A DNA stretch of 33,274 nt from CAYMBL01 sp044225155 (GCA_044225155.1 JBGAJB010000011.1:1-33274), one strand, 5' to 3'; shown: positions 14,994 to 25,228, counted from the first letter of the stretch. Notes: a model not told the origin generated them from the sequence alone. Numbers and translations: made by a program.

Positions 14994-16907
14994 ATGAATC
15001 GTAGAGTTATCGCGCGCCCGACAGTCTGGGGCGGACTGGTGCTGGCGATCTGTGCGGTATTCAGCACGGCCGGCGCGTGCTTCAACACGTCAACTACTGA
15101 TCCATTTGCCAACGGGGCGGGCGGCAGCATTGACGCGGATACGCTGACACAGCGCGCCATCGCAGGGCTGGAGTTCTTTTCGCAGCGCGGTTGCGCGGCC
15201 TGTCATTGCAATGACGGCGCGGGCGGCTGCAATCTCGATGCGCCGGCCCTTTCCGGCGCGACGGTTTCGATGGTGGATGGTCGCCTGCGCGGCGCCCAGA
15301 CCGTCATCCCGCACCCGCTGAAGCTGGCGGATATCTCCGACGAGGACGTCACGAACGTCGCGACGTTCCTCCAGTCGCTGCAATCTGAAACCCCGATTGA
15401 AGGCGAGAGCCAGATCACGCGCGGCTACAACCTGTACATCCGCGGCGGCTGCATCGTCTGCCATCTCTCGAGCGCCCAGGGCGTGAATCAGGGCGGCACG
15501 GGACTTCCGATCGCGGGGACCAGCCCGGCGAACATCTACTCGGCGCTCTCCGGCCAGATACCCTGCCATCCGCTGCAGCGGACGGTGCCGGCAGAAATCC
15601 CGGCCGACTGCCTGTTCGGCATTAACACGAATGAAACCGTGCAAGAGCTCACCGATTCAGGTGCGGCGGACGCCGACCCCGAGCGCATCATGCTCTCGTA
15701 CTTCCTGAGCTTCATCGCCCCGCCTCCGACGACCGGCGTGGTGGAGCCGTGCGAGGGCGTCCCGGGTGAGATTTGCACGATCGCCGGAAACGGCGTGAGC
15801 GGGTTCACGCGCGATCGCATTCCGGCCGACACCACGCTGCTCTATTCGCCGTTGACGCTGGAACTTACGGACTGGAATTCGGACGGCGTCCTCGATCTGG
15901 GGCTGGTTGACTGGAACAACCACCGCATCCGGATTATTCACCTGGATACCACGATTGACGGCGTCGCCAACATGATCGAGTCGATCGCGGGCACCGGAAA
16001 GGTAACCGGGGCCGACGCGCTCAATCACCCGACGCACTTGCAGTTCGATTCGACCGGCGCGCTCGTGATGGCGAACTGGCACAACCAGAATATCTACCGC
16101 TATGCCAAGGGGCTGCGGGACGGCACGCAGCGCGATCAGTTGGCCGGCCTCTGCGATCTGGTCTGCCAGAGCGACGCGATGGGCCCCACCTCGACCGGCA
16201 CGTCGTTTATCTCGCTGCCGACCTCGGTCGCCATTCACCCCGATGGCCGCATCTTCTTCTCCGAGGGCGGTTGCAGTCGGATTCGGGTTCTGACGCCCGG
16301 CACGACGAAGACCACGATGTTCCCGCGCGGCTGCCTGAACGAGATCAACGCGTATCCGGACGGTACGATTGAGACCTTCGCCGGTCACCAGGGCATGAAC
16401 AGCTACTCGGGCGACGGCGGGCCGGCGTCGGCGGCAATCTTCAACGTTGACAACACGCCGCTCTTCCCGAACTTCGGCATCGCGTTCAGCAAGGACGAGC
16501 CGCCATCGAAGCTCTACGTCTGCGATTCGAAGAATCACTGCATCCGCGTGATTGACATGCTTGCCGATCCGCCGACGATCGACCTGTTCGCCGGCGTGCC
16601 GGGCACCATTGGGTATCTCGACGGTCCTGCGACTTCGGCGATGTTCAATTTCCCGACGTTTGTGCATGTGGCGGACAATGGTTTCGTCTACATCGCGGAC
16701 ACGCGCAACCACGCCATCCGCCGCATCGATCCGGATGGTCTGACGGTGACGACCATCGCGGGTACCGGTGTGAAAGGTTTCAACGGTGACAATCAGCCGG
16801 CCACTTCGGCCCAGTTGAATAGTCCCTACGGTGTCGCGGTTCACCCGGATGGACGTATTTTCATCGCCGACACCGACAACAACCGTGTGCGTGTGATTCA
16901 TCCGTAG
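14994..16907 (+). CDS. Dihaem cytochrome c-NHL propeller protein, exported
   Basis: A 637-residue exported protein. The signal ends at a non-canonical lipobox-like TAGAC (Cys29), so it could be lipidated or cut by signal peptidase I. Two haem c domains follow: C67-A-A-C70-H71 and C153-I-V-C156-H157, each with a cytochrome-like helix region. From about 250 to the end it is an NHL propeller (TIAGNGVSGF, DWNNHRIRII, SKNHCIRVID, TRNHAIRRID, TDNNRVRVI). It is a longer relative of the preceding gene with one additional haem domain. ATG at 14994 has an AGAGGA ribosome site and shares the upstream promoter. A GC hairpin lies just downstream. Confidence 0.9.
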   Translation: MNRRVIARPTVWGGLVLAICAVFSTAGACFNTSTTDPFANGAGGSIDADTLTQRAIAGLEFFSQRGCAACHCNDGAGGCNLDAPALSGATVSMVDGRLRGAQTVIPHPLKLADISDEDVTNVATFLQSLQSETPIEGESQITRGYNLYIRGGCIVCHLSSAQGVNQGGTGLPIAGTSPANIYSALSGQIPCHPLQRTVPAEIPADCLFGINTNETVQELTDSGAADADPERIMLSYFLSFIAPPPTTGVVEPCEGVPGEICTIAGNGVSGFTRDRIPADTTLLYSPLTLELTDWNSDGVLDLGLVDWNNHRIRIIHLDTTIDGVANMIESIAGTGKVTGADALNHPTHLQFDSTGALVMANWHNQNIYRYAKGLRDGTQRDQLAGLCDLVCQSDAMGPTSTGTSFISLPTSVAIHPDGRIFFSEGGCSRIRVLTPGTTKTTMFPRGCLNEINAYPDGTIETFAGHQGMNSYSGDGGPASAAIFNVDNTPLFPNFGIAFSKDEPPSKLYVCDSKNHCIRVIDMLADPPTIDLFAGVPGTIGYLDGPATSAMFNFPTFVHVADNGFVYIADTRNHAIRRIDPDGLTVTTIAGTGVKGFNGDNQPATSAQLNSPYGVAVHPDGRIFIADTDNNRVRVIHP

Positions 16908-16922
16908 CGCACACACTCGGGC

Positions 16923-16973
16923 GGGGGTGCGTCACACCAGCCGGCGCACACCCCCCGGGCTCTGTTTTGAGCC
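16923..16973 (+). terminator. Hairpin terminator region after the NHL-cytochrome genes
   Basis: GGGGGTGCG (16923-16931) can pair with CGC-(AC)-ACCCCC (16945-16955). A second hairpin GGCTC-TGTTTT-GAGCC follows at 16958-16973. No clean T tail, but it lies 15 nt after the stop at the end of a transcription unit. Confidence 0.45.
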
Positions 16974-16987
16974 GCAGGGCCGGATTG

Positions 16988-17015
16988 TTGGATGGGATGC
17001 GCCTGGTGGTAACAT
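16988..17015 (+). promoter_or_regulatory. Candidate promoter of the YceI/TolC cassette
   Basis: TTGGAT (16988-16993), 16-nt spacer, TAACAT (17010-17015). The start codon at 17026 is only 10 nt beyond the -10 box, so the transcript would be nearly leaderless. That agrees with the lack of a clear ribosome site for that gene. Confidence 0.45.
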
Positions 17016-17025
17016 AGTTCTCACG

Positions 17026-17340
17026 ATGGGTAAGTCAGTCCTTCGCGTTCTGTTCGCGGTCGCGATACTCGTGCCGGCGCTCGCGCTGGTCCTCTGGGCA
17101 TGGTCGGGTCGCGAAAATCTCACGAAGCACACCAGGAATGTCGAGGTCCAGGTTCGAGACGAGCTTGTTCAGGACGTAGTAACGGAGCTGCGATCGGTTC
17201 CCGGGCCGGTGATGGGCTATTATATCGGACTGGACGCGGTCGGCGGCGCCGCCGGGCTGGGGCTGGTGCTGGGACTCGTCGGACTTGTGCTTTGGTTACG
17301 CGAACGATCGACGGCGATTCAAACAGGGAGTGGAGCATGA
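17026..17340 (+). CDS. Small two-transmembrane protein
   Basis: A 104-residue protein with hydrophobic segments at about 8-26 and 72-92, separated by a charged loop of about 45 residues with an Arg/Glu-rich amphipathic stretch. No family recognised. The ATG at 17026 begins just before the first membrane segment; the frame extends 33 codons upstream but without a ribosome site. The stop overlaps the next gene's ATG by 4 nt, so it is translationally coupled to the YceI gene and probably belongs to the same envelope process. Confidence 0.6.
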   Translation: MGKSVLRVLFAVAILVPALALVLWAWSGRENLTKHTRNVEVQVRDELVQDVVTELRSVPGPVMGYYIGLDAVGGAAGLGLVLGLVGLVLWLRERSTAIQTGSGA

Positions 17341-18065
17341 CTCGGCCAAGCGCAATCCTGCTGTTCGCCGCCGCTTTGACGAGCGGTGCGCCGGCCCAAA
17401 CAAAGACGGCCCTGGAAGTGAAGGCCAAAGAAGCCAAGTCGTTCTATGTCGATGAGCAGGCCGGCAAGAACCAGGTGACGTTCCTGAGCAAGTCGACGCT
17501 GGAGGATTTCACCGGGGTGGTGAACAAGGTGCGGGGCAAGTGCGTCGTCGATCCCGCTGCGCTGGAAAAAACCTCGGGCCGGTTTTCCGTGCGCGTGGCA
17601 GAAATGAAGACTGGCATTGATCTGCGTGACGAACACATGCGCGGCGGTGACTGGCTCGACGCCGAAAAGTTCCCCGAAGTCGTCATTGAGATCACCTCGG
17701 CCGACGAGGTGAAGAAGACCGACTATCGCTCGGCCACCATGACGCTGGTCGGCAAGTGCACAATCAAGAGCGTGACGAAAGATGTGCGGCTGCCCGGCAC
17801 GCTCGTCTACCTGGATGAATCGCCGGAAACGCAGCGACTGGCCAAGGGTGACATCGTTCGGCTGCGCAGCGAGTTCAAACTCAAGCTGAGCGACTATGGC
17901 GTCACGGGACCGAAGGGCAGCGACTTCATCGGCCTGAAGGTCTCTGACGAGATCGAGTTGAAGTGTGCCGTGTTCTCGTCAAGTGAGCCGCCGCCCGACA
18001 ACCTGAAAGCGGACACGGCGCCCACCAGCAAGCCCGGCGTTCCGCCGCCGCCGAAGCGGCCGTGA
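17337..18065 (+). CDS. YceI-family periplasmic lipid-binding protein
   Basis: A 242-residue exported protein with a signal peptide ending near the GAPAQ sequence (about 17-21). The YceI fold covers about 35-220: FLSKSTLEDFTGVVNKVRG, SGRFSVRVAEMKTGIDLRDEHM, LDAEKFPEVVIEI, and the C-terminal FKLKLSDYGVTGPKGS. This family forms a lipocalin-like barrel that binds amphipathic isoprenoids such as polyprenyl chains. A proline-rich tail (PGVPPPPKRP) is extra. Ribosome site GGGAGTGGAGC, 4-nt overlap with the gene before and 4-nt gap to the TolC-like gene. Function in this cassette is unknown, possibly delivery or storage of a lipid or quinone-like molecule. Confidence 0.88.
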   Translation: MTRPSAILLFAAALTSGAPAQTKTALEVKAKEAKSFYVDEQAGKNQVTFLSKSTLEDFTGVVNKVRGKCVVDPAALEKTSGRFSVRVAEMKTGIDLRDEHMRGGDWLDAEKFPEVVIEITSADEVKKTDYRSATMTLVGKCTIKSVTKDVRLPGTLVYLDESPETQRLAKGDIVRLRSEFKLKLSDYGVTGPKGSDFIGLKVSDEIELKCAVFSSSEPPPDNLKADTAPTSKPGVPPPPKRP

Positions 18066-18069
18066 GCGC

Positions 18070-19461
18070 ATGAAGCAGCGCGCGTGTCTTTTCATTTTTG
18101 CTGCAATTGCGGCCGCAATCGGCGTACTGACGGGTTGCGCTAGTCCGGCGCCGCGCGTTTCGTTCCCGCCTCCGCCTCAATATCCGGCCGAGCACGAGTA
18201 CACGCTCGATGAGCTGGTACAGCTTTCGGTCTATCGCAATGCCGGGCTGGATGTTGCGCGCTACGAGGCCGAGGCGGCCCAGGGGCTGGTCGACCAGGTC
18301 AAGTCGCTGTGGCTACCGCAGCTTCGCTACGACTTCCTCGCGACGGCGTACGACAATGATCTCTCTTATGAGACGCGGGCGTTCGATCTGGCAACGCTGC
18401 GAATTCCGCTGACGGGCACCTACAACATCATCAACTCACTGTCGCTGACGCAGATTCTTTACAGCAGCGGAAAACGCACCAGCGGGCTCAAGCAGGCGCG
18501 GATGTACGCGGCGATCAAGCAACTCGAAATCCTGCGACTGCAGGACAAAATCGCGTACGACGTCGCGACGTACTACCAACTGGTCTGCGTGACGGACGAA
18601 CTCGATCGCATCCTGGAAGACGCAGAACGGCGCGTGAAGGTGTTCCGTCAGCTTGCAAACGAACTGGTTGCGCGCGGTACGCTGCGCGGCAACCGCCTGG
18701 ATGGATTGCTGGCCGACTTCTTCGTCTCCCAGATCGAACAGTTGCGCGCGGCGATTCAGGGCGGACGCCAGCAGGCGTACATGGCGTTGCGCCAGGCGGT
18801 GGGGGTCGACTTCAGCGAACCGCTGCTATTGAAGAGCACCGCGCTGCCGCCGGCTGTGACGCTGAACGACCTCGCCGGCATTTACACGACCATGGCGACC
18901 GGATTCGTGCAGCGGCCGGAAAATCAGCAGGTGAATCTGTTTGCGAAGCTGCGGGCTGAGCAGACCGAGTTCGCCAAGAAGGGCTTCCAGCCCAATATCG
19001 CTTTCGTAGGCACGGCGACCGATACACAGGGCAGCGGTAACTCGATCCTCGGCGCGGTCGATGGAATCATCGCCGGCCTGGTGGTGGACGTCCCGCTCTA
19101 CGATCCGGTCCAGCGCGGCAAGCTGCGTGAAGCGTTAGGGCTGGAGCGTGCTTCGGCCGCGTTCCAGAAGCAGGTAGAGCAGCTCATCGGATTGGAGATC
19201 GAAGTTACGTCGATCGAAGCGCACAAGGCGCTCGCGAATGTGCTCAAGAGCGGGCGGGCTCGGCGCACGGCCGCTGAGAATTACGAAGCCACACGTGAGG
19301 CCTACAGCCGCGAGCTGGTGCCCGCGAACGCGGTGGTGACAGCGATCGCGATTGACATGCTGGCCAAAGCGCAGGATGTCCAGGCTCAATTCGCGTTTCT
19401 GAACGCGCGTGCGGCGCTGCGGCGCGTGACGGCGGATCGGGAGTCGCCCCATGGCTACTAG
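18070..19461 (+). CDS. TolC-family outer-membrane efflux lipoprotein
   Basis: A 463-residue outer-membrane factor with lipobox VLTGC (Cys23). It shows the two long helical repeats of the TolC fold (about 45-250 and 265-455): the first begins with TLDELVQLSVYRNAGLDVARYEAE and contains LTQILYSSGK, the second contains GLVVDVPLYDPVQRGKLREAL. TolC proteins form trimeric channels across the outer membrane for RND, ABC or MFS pumps, yet no adaptor or pump gene is nearby. The gene sits 4 nt after yceI-like and overlaps the next gene by 11 nt, so it is part of a tight operon with unusual partners. Confidence 0.9.
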   Translation: MKQRACLFIFAAIAAAIGVLTGCASPAPRVSFPPPPQYPAEHEYTLDELVQLSVYRNAGLDVARYEAEAAQGLVDQVKSLWLPQLRYDFLATAYDNDLSYETRAFDLATLRIPLTGTYNIINSLSLTQILYSSGKRTSGLKQARMYAAIKQLEILRLQDKIAYDVATYYQLVCVTDELDRILEDAERRVKVFRQLANELVARGTLRGNRLDGLLADFFVSQIEQLRAAIQGGRQQAYMALRQAVGVDFSEPLLLKSTALPPAVTLNDLAGIYTTMATGFVQRPENQQVNLFAKLRAEQTEFAKKGFQPNIAFVGTATDTQGSGNSILGAVDGIIAGLVVDVPLYDPVQRGKLREALGLERASAAFQKQVEQLIGLEIEVTSIEAHKALANVLKSGRARRTAAENYEATREAYSRELVPANAVVTAIAIDMLAKAQDVQAQFAFLNARAALRRVTADRESPHGY

Positions 19462-20962
19462 AAGCGGGGATCGATTCGGCGAGTTCGCTTGTCGGTCGTG
19501 CTCCCGAATTCGACCGATCGTGCTGCTTTGCGGGACGCTGACGGCGGCGGCAATCATCGGCTGCGTCAGCAGCTCGCGCATCACGCAGGTGACCGACAGC
19601 GCCCCATCGTCGCAGCCCGGCGTTTCGAGCGCCGCGACGCAATCCGCTCCGGCGTCATCGCCGCCCGCGCCGGCGACAGCCCCGGCCGGAACGTCCACAA
19701 GACCTGCCGCGCCCGCACCGACCTCCGCGCCCACGACGCGTCCGAGCTTCGCGGGCGAGCGCTATCAGCCGCCCGGCGATGGTCGGCCGGATCTGACCGC
19801 TCCGAAACGCTTCGAGCCGCGCGATCGCTGGGAACGCTGGGTCGATGAGCGCGGGGCGGATATGCGCCTGATGGACTCGCTACTGGACAAGCGCACCGAG
19901 CCGCCCGGGTTTGATCGCGTCCCGCCCCCGCAGCGGCCGGCCACGTTGCGTCTGTCGCGTGACGTGCCGCTGCTCGACGACGAAAAGCCCTTCGCTGAGT
20001 CGCCCGGACTGGCGGACAAGGCCGTGACAATTCAGGTCGGCGTGGCTCGCTCGACGTATCGCACGCGCGAGCCGGAAGAAGTGCTCGCCGCGGCACAGCC
20101 ATTCGTCGACCTGGCGCAGCGCGAAGTCAACGTACGCGGCGCGCCGGTGCTCCATGAAAATGCTGAGCAGGTTTACTTCTCCCTCGCCGACGGCAAGACG
20201 CAATTGATGATCGGCCACGTGTTTGAGTATCTGGTCGTCGCGTCGTGGTTCGCACAGACGCCCAGCGAACGCACGGTGTTGCTCGGCTACGGCCGGCCGG
20301 CCCGCGTGCGCCAGCCGGTGGACGACAGTCAGCCCGGGACGCCAGGCGGTGCGGTGCTGCTGGTCGTCCCCGCCGAATCGCCGGCCAAGACGTTTGGCGA
20401 CCTGCGCGGCAAGCGGCTGGCACTGGTCGCCAATTACGTTCACGGCCCCGGCGCGTTCCTGACGCACTTGCTGCGCGATTCAAATCAGCCGGTGGATCAG
20501 GGTTTTTTCGGCACGGTCGCGCTGCGGCGCTTTTCAAAGGACGCACTGATCGACCTGCTGAAACAGCGGGCCGACGTCACCTGCATCGACGAAGGCACGC
20601 TGGCGATGGTCGAGAAGTTCTACGGGCTGCGCGGCAAGTTCCGAGTCATTGCCGCGTCGCCGCGTTACAACATCGACGTGATCTACACCAGCACAAACAA
20701 CGTGACCACGCACCGCACCGAGATTGAACTGACGCAGCGGCAGCTCAACACGCTCGGAAAGAATCAGGAAGGACAGGAAGTGCTGTTCTTCTTCGACACG
20801 GCGAGCTGGCAGTATTACCGCGACGGCGACATCGCGGCCGCGCGCGATGGTTTTGACGACTACCTCAAATTCATCAGCGAAACGCCGCTGGACCTCAAGC
20901 CACTCCTCGACCCAGCTGCGCCAATCGACCGGCAAACGTACGACGTGCTCGGCAATCAGTAA
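19451..20962 (+). CDS. PhnD-like substrate-binding lipoprotein
   Basis: A 503-residue protein with lipobox AIIGC (Cys38), then an Ala/Pro/Ser/Thr-rich linker (about 45-100), a charged region, and a periplasmic binding domain (about 190-500). The latter shows the PhnD/TAXI-type pattern: TIQVGVARSTY at the first strand, an FGDLRGKRLALVAN loop, GPGAFLTHLLRD, then VTCIDEGTLAMV and RVIAASPRYN. Such proteins bind phosphonates or other small anions for ABC importers, but no permease or ATPase is adjacent. The long disordered linker suggests reach across the periplasm. ATG at 19451 overlaps the TolC-like gene by 11 nt. The ligand is not predictable. Confidence 0.75.
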   Translation: MATRSGDRFGEFACRSCSRIRPIVLLCGTLTAAAIIGCVSSSRITQVTDSAPSSQPGVSSAATQSAPASSPPAPATAPAGTSTRPAAPAPTSAPTTRPSFAGERYQPPGDGRPDLTAPKRFEPRDRWERWVDERGADMRLMDSLLDKRTEPPGFDRVPPPQRPATLRLSRDVPLLDDEKPFAESPGLADKAVTIQVGVARSTYRTREPEEVLAAAQPFVDLAQREVNVRGAPVLHENAEQVYFSLADGKTQLMIGHVFEYLVVASWFAQTPSERTVLLGYGRPARVRQPVDDSQPGTPGGAVLLVVPAESPAKTFGDLRGKRLALVANYVHGPGAFLTHLLRDSNQPVDQGFFGTVALRRFSKDALIDLLKQRADVTCIDEGTLAMVEKFYGLRGKFRVIAASPRYNIDVIYTSTNNVTTHRTEIELTQRQLNTLGKNQEGQEVLFFFDTASWQYYRDGDIAAARDGFDDYLKFISETPLDLKPLLDPAAPIDRQTYDVLGNQ

Positions 20963-21262
20963 GCAGCTCCAGCCCTCGCGCCGAGGTTTCGGGGAGCATG
21001 ACATTGACTCGTATTCGATCCGGCGTAGCGGACTAACGGGAGATCAATCTCGCACGCGGCCCCCGGCCATTCGCCTGATTTTGCGCCATTCTTCCACCGT
21101 CAGATGAACACGTCGCCGGGGGCGATGGCCGTTCCGCATCGAAATCTTGACCGTCAGCAGATTTCACCGTTGCGCGGCACCTGGTCCGGCGACTGTGGTG
21201 CGGGGGAGGGTGCGCTGCATGGATTCGGCGCGCCGTCTCGAAATCTGTTGAGGGAGCCGTAA
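20963..21262. other. 300-nt intergenic region, no gene seen
   Basis: No open frame here has a ribosome site and recognisable product. It holds a TTGACT at 21004-21009 without a convincing -10 box, a short inverted repeat GAAATC/GATTTC around 21140-21165 and two CCGTCAG copies (around 21098 and 21148). It may contain the promoter of the following gene. Confidence 0.4.
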
Positions 21263-24200
21263 GTGCGGACAATGCGATCACTGCTTTGCCTCGGGCTCGG
21301 GGGACTGACGCTGGCGGGCGTCTCGGTCACCCGGGCGAATGACTGTGGAATTAACGACGACAAACAGACAGTTTCGGTCGAAAATGGCGAAATCACCATT
21401 CGCGTTTATTACGACGAAGGCGACTGTTCGATTGTCGGAAAGTGGCCCGAGAGCTGGGCTATCACGATGCGCGACGTCGCCAACCTCGCTCTGACCCAAT
21501 ATCGCGTTCTCGGATTCAGCGACCCGTACCAGGATGGGCTGCCGGAATACAAGATCGTGCCCGACGTGACCGACCTGGGCAACGCGCACGCAGCGCTGTC
21601 GTGCGAGACCTTTGGCACGGACATCACCAATAACGACAAGACACCCTGCGTGATCGACGATTTGTTCATGAAGATGGTCACGCAGCACGAGATGTTTCAC
21701 CACATTCAGCTCGCCTACTGGCAGACGTTCGACAGCGGTTACGCCGGTTGGGGCGACTGGGTGGTCGAAGGCTCGGCCCGCATGATGCAGGACAAGCTCT
21801 TCGCCGACCTGGACTTTACGACCTACACCTTCGCCGGAGTTTCTGATGAGGCGAGCAGCGCGCTCGATCAGACTGAGACCAGTCTCTTCGACCTCTCATA
21901 TCGCGGCTGCCTCTTCTGGGCTTACGTGGCTGAGCGCTTCGGGAGCGGCCCTGAGCCGTCCTTCGGCGCCGATTTCATTCGCAGCTTCTACGAAGAACTC
22001 GCGGCGGATGGTGCGGACGGCAGTTCTGCGGCGGCCGAGTCGCTCAATGATGTCATTCAGGCCAACGGCGGCGGATCGCTTGACCACGTGTGGCTGGATT
22101 ACTCGATCGCGAACGTCGGAAAGGACCTTGACGTCTCGCAGGTGCCGGATGGCCAGCTCTACGGCTACATCGATCAAAACCAGGGCGGCGAGGGCGACTG
22201 GGGCTCAGTGGATCTGACCTCGGTGGCGCTGCCGTCGAGCGGCTCCAATTCGCTCGCGCCGTACTCCATCCGTTACTTCGAGTGTCCCGTGGAAAGCCGG
22301 GGCTGTGAGGCCGTCGGCTTCCGCGGTAGTGCGGACCAGGAGGTGGGTTGGGCGCTTCTTGCGCTAACGGCCGGAAACGAGGTCGTCGGACTATCGAAAG
22401 GCATCGGCAAGGAATTCGGCCGTGCCGTGCTGGCCGATCCTGACAAGGTGAAGGTCACGCGACTCATCGCGGTGGTGGCCGGGCTGAGCGATTCGTCGAA
22501 CTTCGACTTCTGGTTTGACCGCGGCACGCCGACCGTCTCGATCTATCGGCCGGACCTTTTCCACCCGACATTCGTGAACAGCAACGACAGCTACCGCCCG
22601 TTCCTGGCACGCGTGCAGGTGGATGGGCCGGCGAACCTGAAGCCCGAAGGCGTCGGGCCGCGCTCGATCCTGGGCCTGCACCCTGAGGATTTTCAGGTCC
22701 GCCTTGATGCGAACGATTGCTCGGTCGTGTCGGCCGCTTATGTCGGTCAGTACTACTGGATCGTGGCGGCCGCGCCGGCGACGCTGGCGCAGGACACGTA
22801 CGATCTGACAGTCTCGCTCTGAGGCGATTCGCTCGCCGCCCTCAACGCGAATTCCGTGACGATCGCGGATGTCCAGTTCAATCACGTGCTGGTGATCGAT
22901 CAGTCGGGCAGTATGGGAGATCCCGCCCTCGGTCAATCCAAGCTTGAAGCCGCACAGGTCGCGGCCGGTCTGTATGCAGACTCGGTTTCGCCGGCGGACC
23001 GGGTGAGCCTCGTCAGTTTCAGCGGCAACGACATCGATTGCGACGATGACGCCGTGGCTCAGACACAGCTCAAGTTCGCTGATACCACGCAGAAGGATCT
23101 CGTGCACTCCAAACTCGAAGGCCTGAGTGCCGACGGCTGGACGTCCATCGGCGACGGGCTCTTCCGCGGCCAGGCACAACTCACCAGCACGGCCGTTTCC
23201 AGCAAGGACATCTGGAAGATGATCCTGCTTTCGGATGGCGATGAGAATGAAGCGCGCTACTGGAGTGCAGCGGCCGGCTGCAATTCTGCCTCGACCTCGA
23301 TCCTGGGCACGAAGACGGTCATCGAATTGATCGCGTTTGGCCCGGATTCCGATCAGGAATTGATGCAGAGCATCGCGGCCAGCACGGGCGGTGAGTACAA
23401 GTTACGTTGATGTCCCGGCCGCAAGCTTCGGTCCGCCGAAGATGTCGCTGTCGAACATGCTGTCCGAAGCGTACGTGGATGCACTTCAGACCGCGCGACA
23501 ATACGAGCGCTTCTTCTACGAGACTGGTGCCGTCCCCGGCGCCACCGAAATCCTGATTCCGATCAGCGATGGCAATTTGAAAGACGTGTTGTTCTTCTTC
23601 AACACGGCGAGCGCGGCGGATGATCTGAGTGTCGAACTCTATGATCCGAACGACCAGCTCGTCGGGGCCGGAGGGGCCGTCATTCGCACGTCCCGCTCAC
23701 ACGCGGTCTACAAATTCACCAGCGCTCCGCAGGTGGGAACTTATCGAGCAGTGCTCACGACGAGTATCGAGAGCGACTACATCGTGGGCGTGCTCGGCCA
23801 CAATCCGAGTTCCCCGAATCTGAATGTCGTTTTGCAGGCCGTGCCGCGCGGTACGGCGGAGGGTCGAGTGACTTGCGCATTTGAACAGGGCGTCCCGGTC
23901 ACAATCCTCGCCTCGGTCTTTGACGAATTTGGCATCCTGCCGGATGCGGATGTCACGCTGCGCGTCACGCGTCCCGACGGTTCGGAGTCGTGCAGCCCGT
24001 AGCGCATGTACGACGATGGCGCTCACAACGACGGCCAGGCCGGCGATGGACTCTACGGCTGGGTTTACACCGAAACCGCGCTCGGCAATACCGGCGGAGT
24101 GGTGAATGATCCGGGCGGCGCGCCGATTCCCGGAACGCGCGGCAGTTACCAGGTGCGCGTCACGGCGACCGGAAAAGCGAATGACGGCGTGGAATTCAGC

Positions 24201-25091
24201 CGGATCGAGGACACCGCGTTTCAGGTGTGCATCGTTCAGGACCTGGACGGCGACGGCCTGCCGGATTCCTGGGAGAAGTACTACGGGCTAAATCCGGCCA
24301 GTGCTGCCGATCCGCAGGACGCCGACCTCGACGCCCTGACGAACGGTGAGGAGTTCAAGCTCGGAACGAATCCGTTCGACAGCGACACGGACGGCGATGG
24401 CGAAATCGACGGTTCCGAGGTGAGCCACGGACGCTGCCCCACGAACCCCGATGACCTCAGCGTGCCGCCGCCGCTCGACGTGACGATCGAGGACAACACG
24501 TCGGACGCGCGCGAACCGGCGCCGTCGAACGTGATCACGCTGCGCTTCCCCTGGCACAACACGTATGCAAAGCTGCACATCGAACGTGCCAAGGGCGCGG
24601 GACCGTTCACCGCGCTGACCACGATCGTCCCGACGCCTCAGACGCCGATTCCGTGCATCTTCCCGGACAGCAGCGGCCTGGTGGTGAACGAGAAGTACTC
24701 CTACCGCTTCCGGAGCGAGACGTTTGACGGCGGCCTGTCGCGCTACTCGCGCACCATCGCGACGACGTTCTTCCCTGACTGCAACGGGAACGGGATCGAC
24801 GACGGCGTCGAGATCGGCAACGGCACCGCGCAGGACTGCGACGGAAACGGCATCCCGGATTCGTGCGACGTGGCGCTGTTCGATGCCGAGGACTTTGACC
24901 ACGACGGCGTGCCGGATTCGTGCCAGTGCCTGGGCGATCTGAACCACGACGGCCAGGTGGCACTCGGCGATCTGGGCATCATGCTGTCGGCCTTCGGCCT
25001 GAATGCGAACGGCGATATCGACGGCGACGGCGACACGGACCTGAGCGATCTGGGAGTTCTGTTGTCCGCTTACGGAATTCCGTGTCCGTAG
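21263..25091 (+). pseudogene. Broken gene: secreted HExxH metalloprotease-VWA-dockerin protein (MXAN_6640-like)
   Basis: Read as one gene it would encode about 1275 residues. The start is GTG at 21263 with GAGGGAG upstream. A signal peptide is followed by a gluzincin-like domain with H142-E-M-F-H146 and a downstream WVVEG Glu (E169). A VWA domain follows with MIDAS-type DQSGSMG near 22900, then beta-rich domains, calcium repeats (DLDGDGLPDSW, DSDTDGDGEIDGSE), DCNGNGI-type repeats and a paired dockerin-like C-terminus (DLNHDGQVALGDLG, DIDGDGDTDLSDLG). Three lesions break it: in-frame TGA at 22820-22822, one extra base near 23401-23403, and in-frame TAG at 24000-24002. Domains match on either side of every lesion, so a recent ancestor was intact. 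The first piece alone (to 22822) could still be an active protease. Confidence 0.8.
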
Positions 25092-25125
25092 GATCAAAGC
25101 GCGCGGGTTGCTGAAGATTTGAGTT

Positions 25126-25192
25126 CAAAGAGCATCGCCTTTCGGTCAGCGTGGGAATCTCTCGCGTCGGCCTGAGGGCGATGCTCGCTTTG
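25126..25192. terminator. Bidirectional terminator between convergent genes
   Basis: A perfect 10-bp stem (GAGCATCGCC 25130-25139 with GGCGATGCTC 25177-25186) flanked by AAA on the left and TTT on the right, lying between the dockerin gene end at 25091 and the glycosyltransferase end at 25229. The loop is 37 nt. Short T runs follow on both strands. Confidence 0.55.
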
Positions 25193-25228
25193 CGTCTGGC
25201 TTCGCTGCTCCGTCGCTGCCGAACTCGT

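Noticed and set aside
22820..22822. TGA read as selenocysteine
   Set aside because: It falls in a linker between protease and VWA regions with no Cys-equivalent catalytic site, and other stops and shifts in the same gene point to decay.
23391..23410. Programmed frameshift at the AAG-TTA-CGT site
   Set aside because: No slippery heptamer or downstream pseudoknot is evident, and the gene carries two further lesions.
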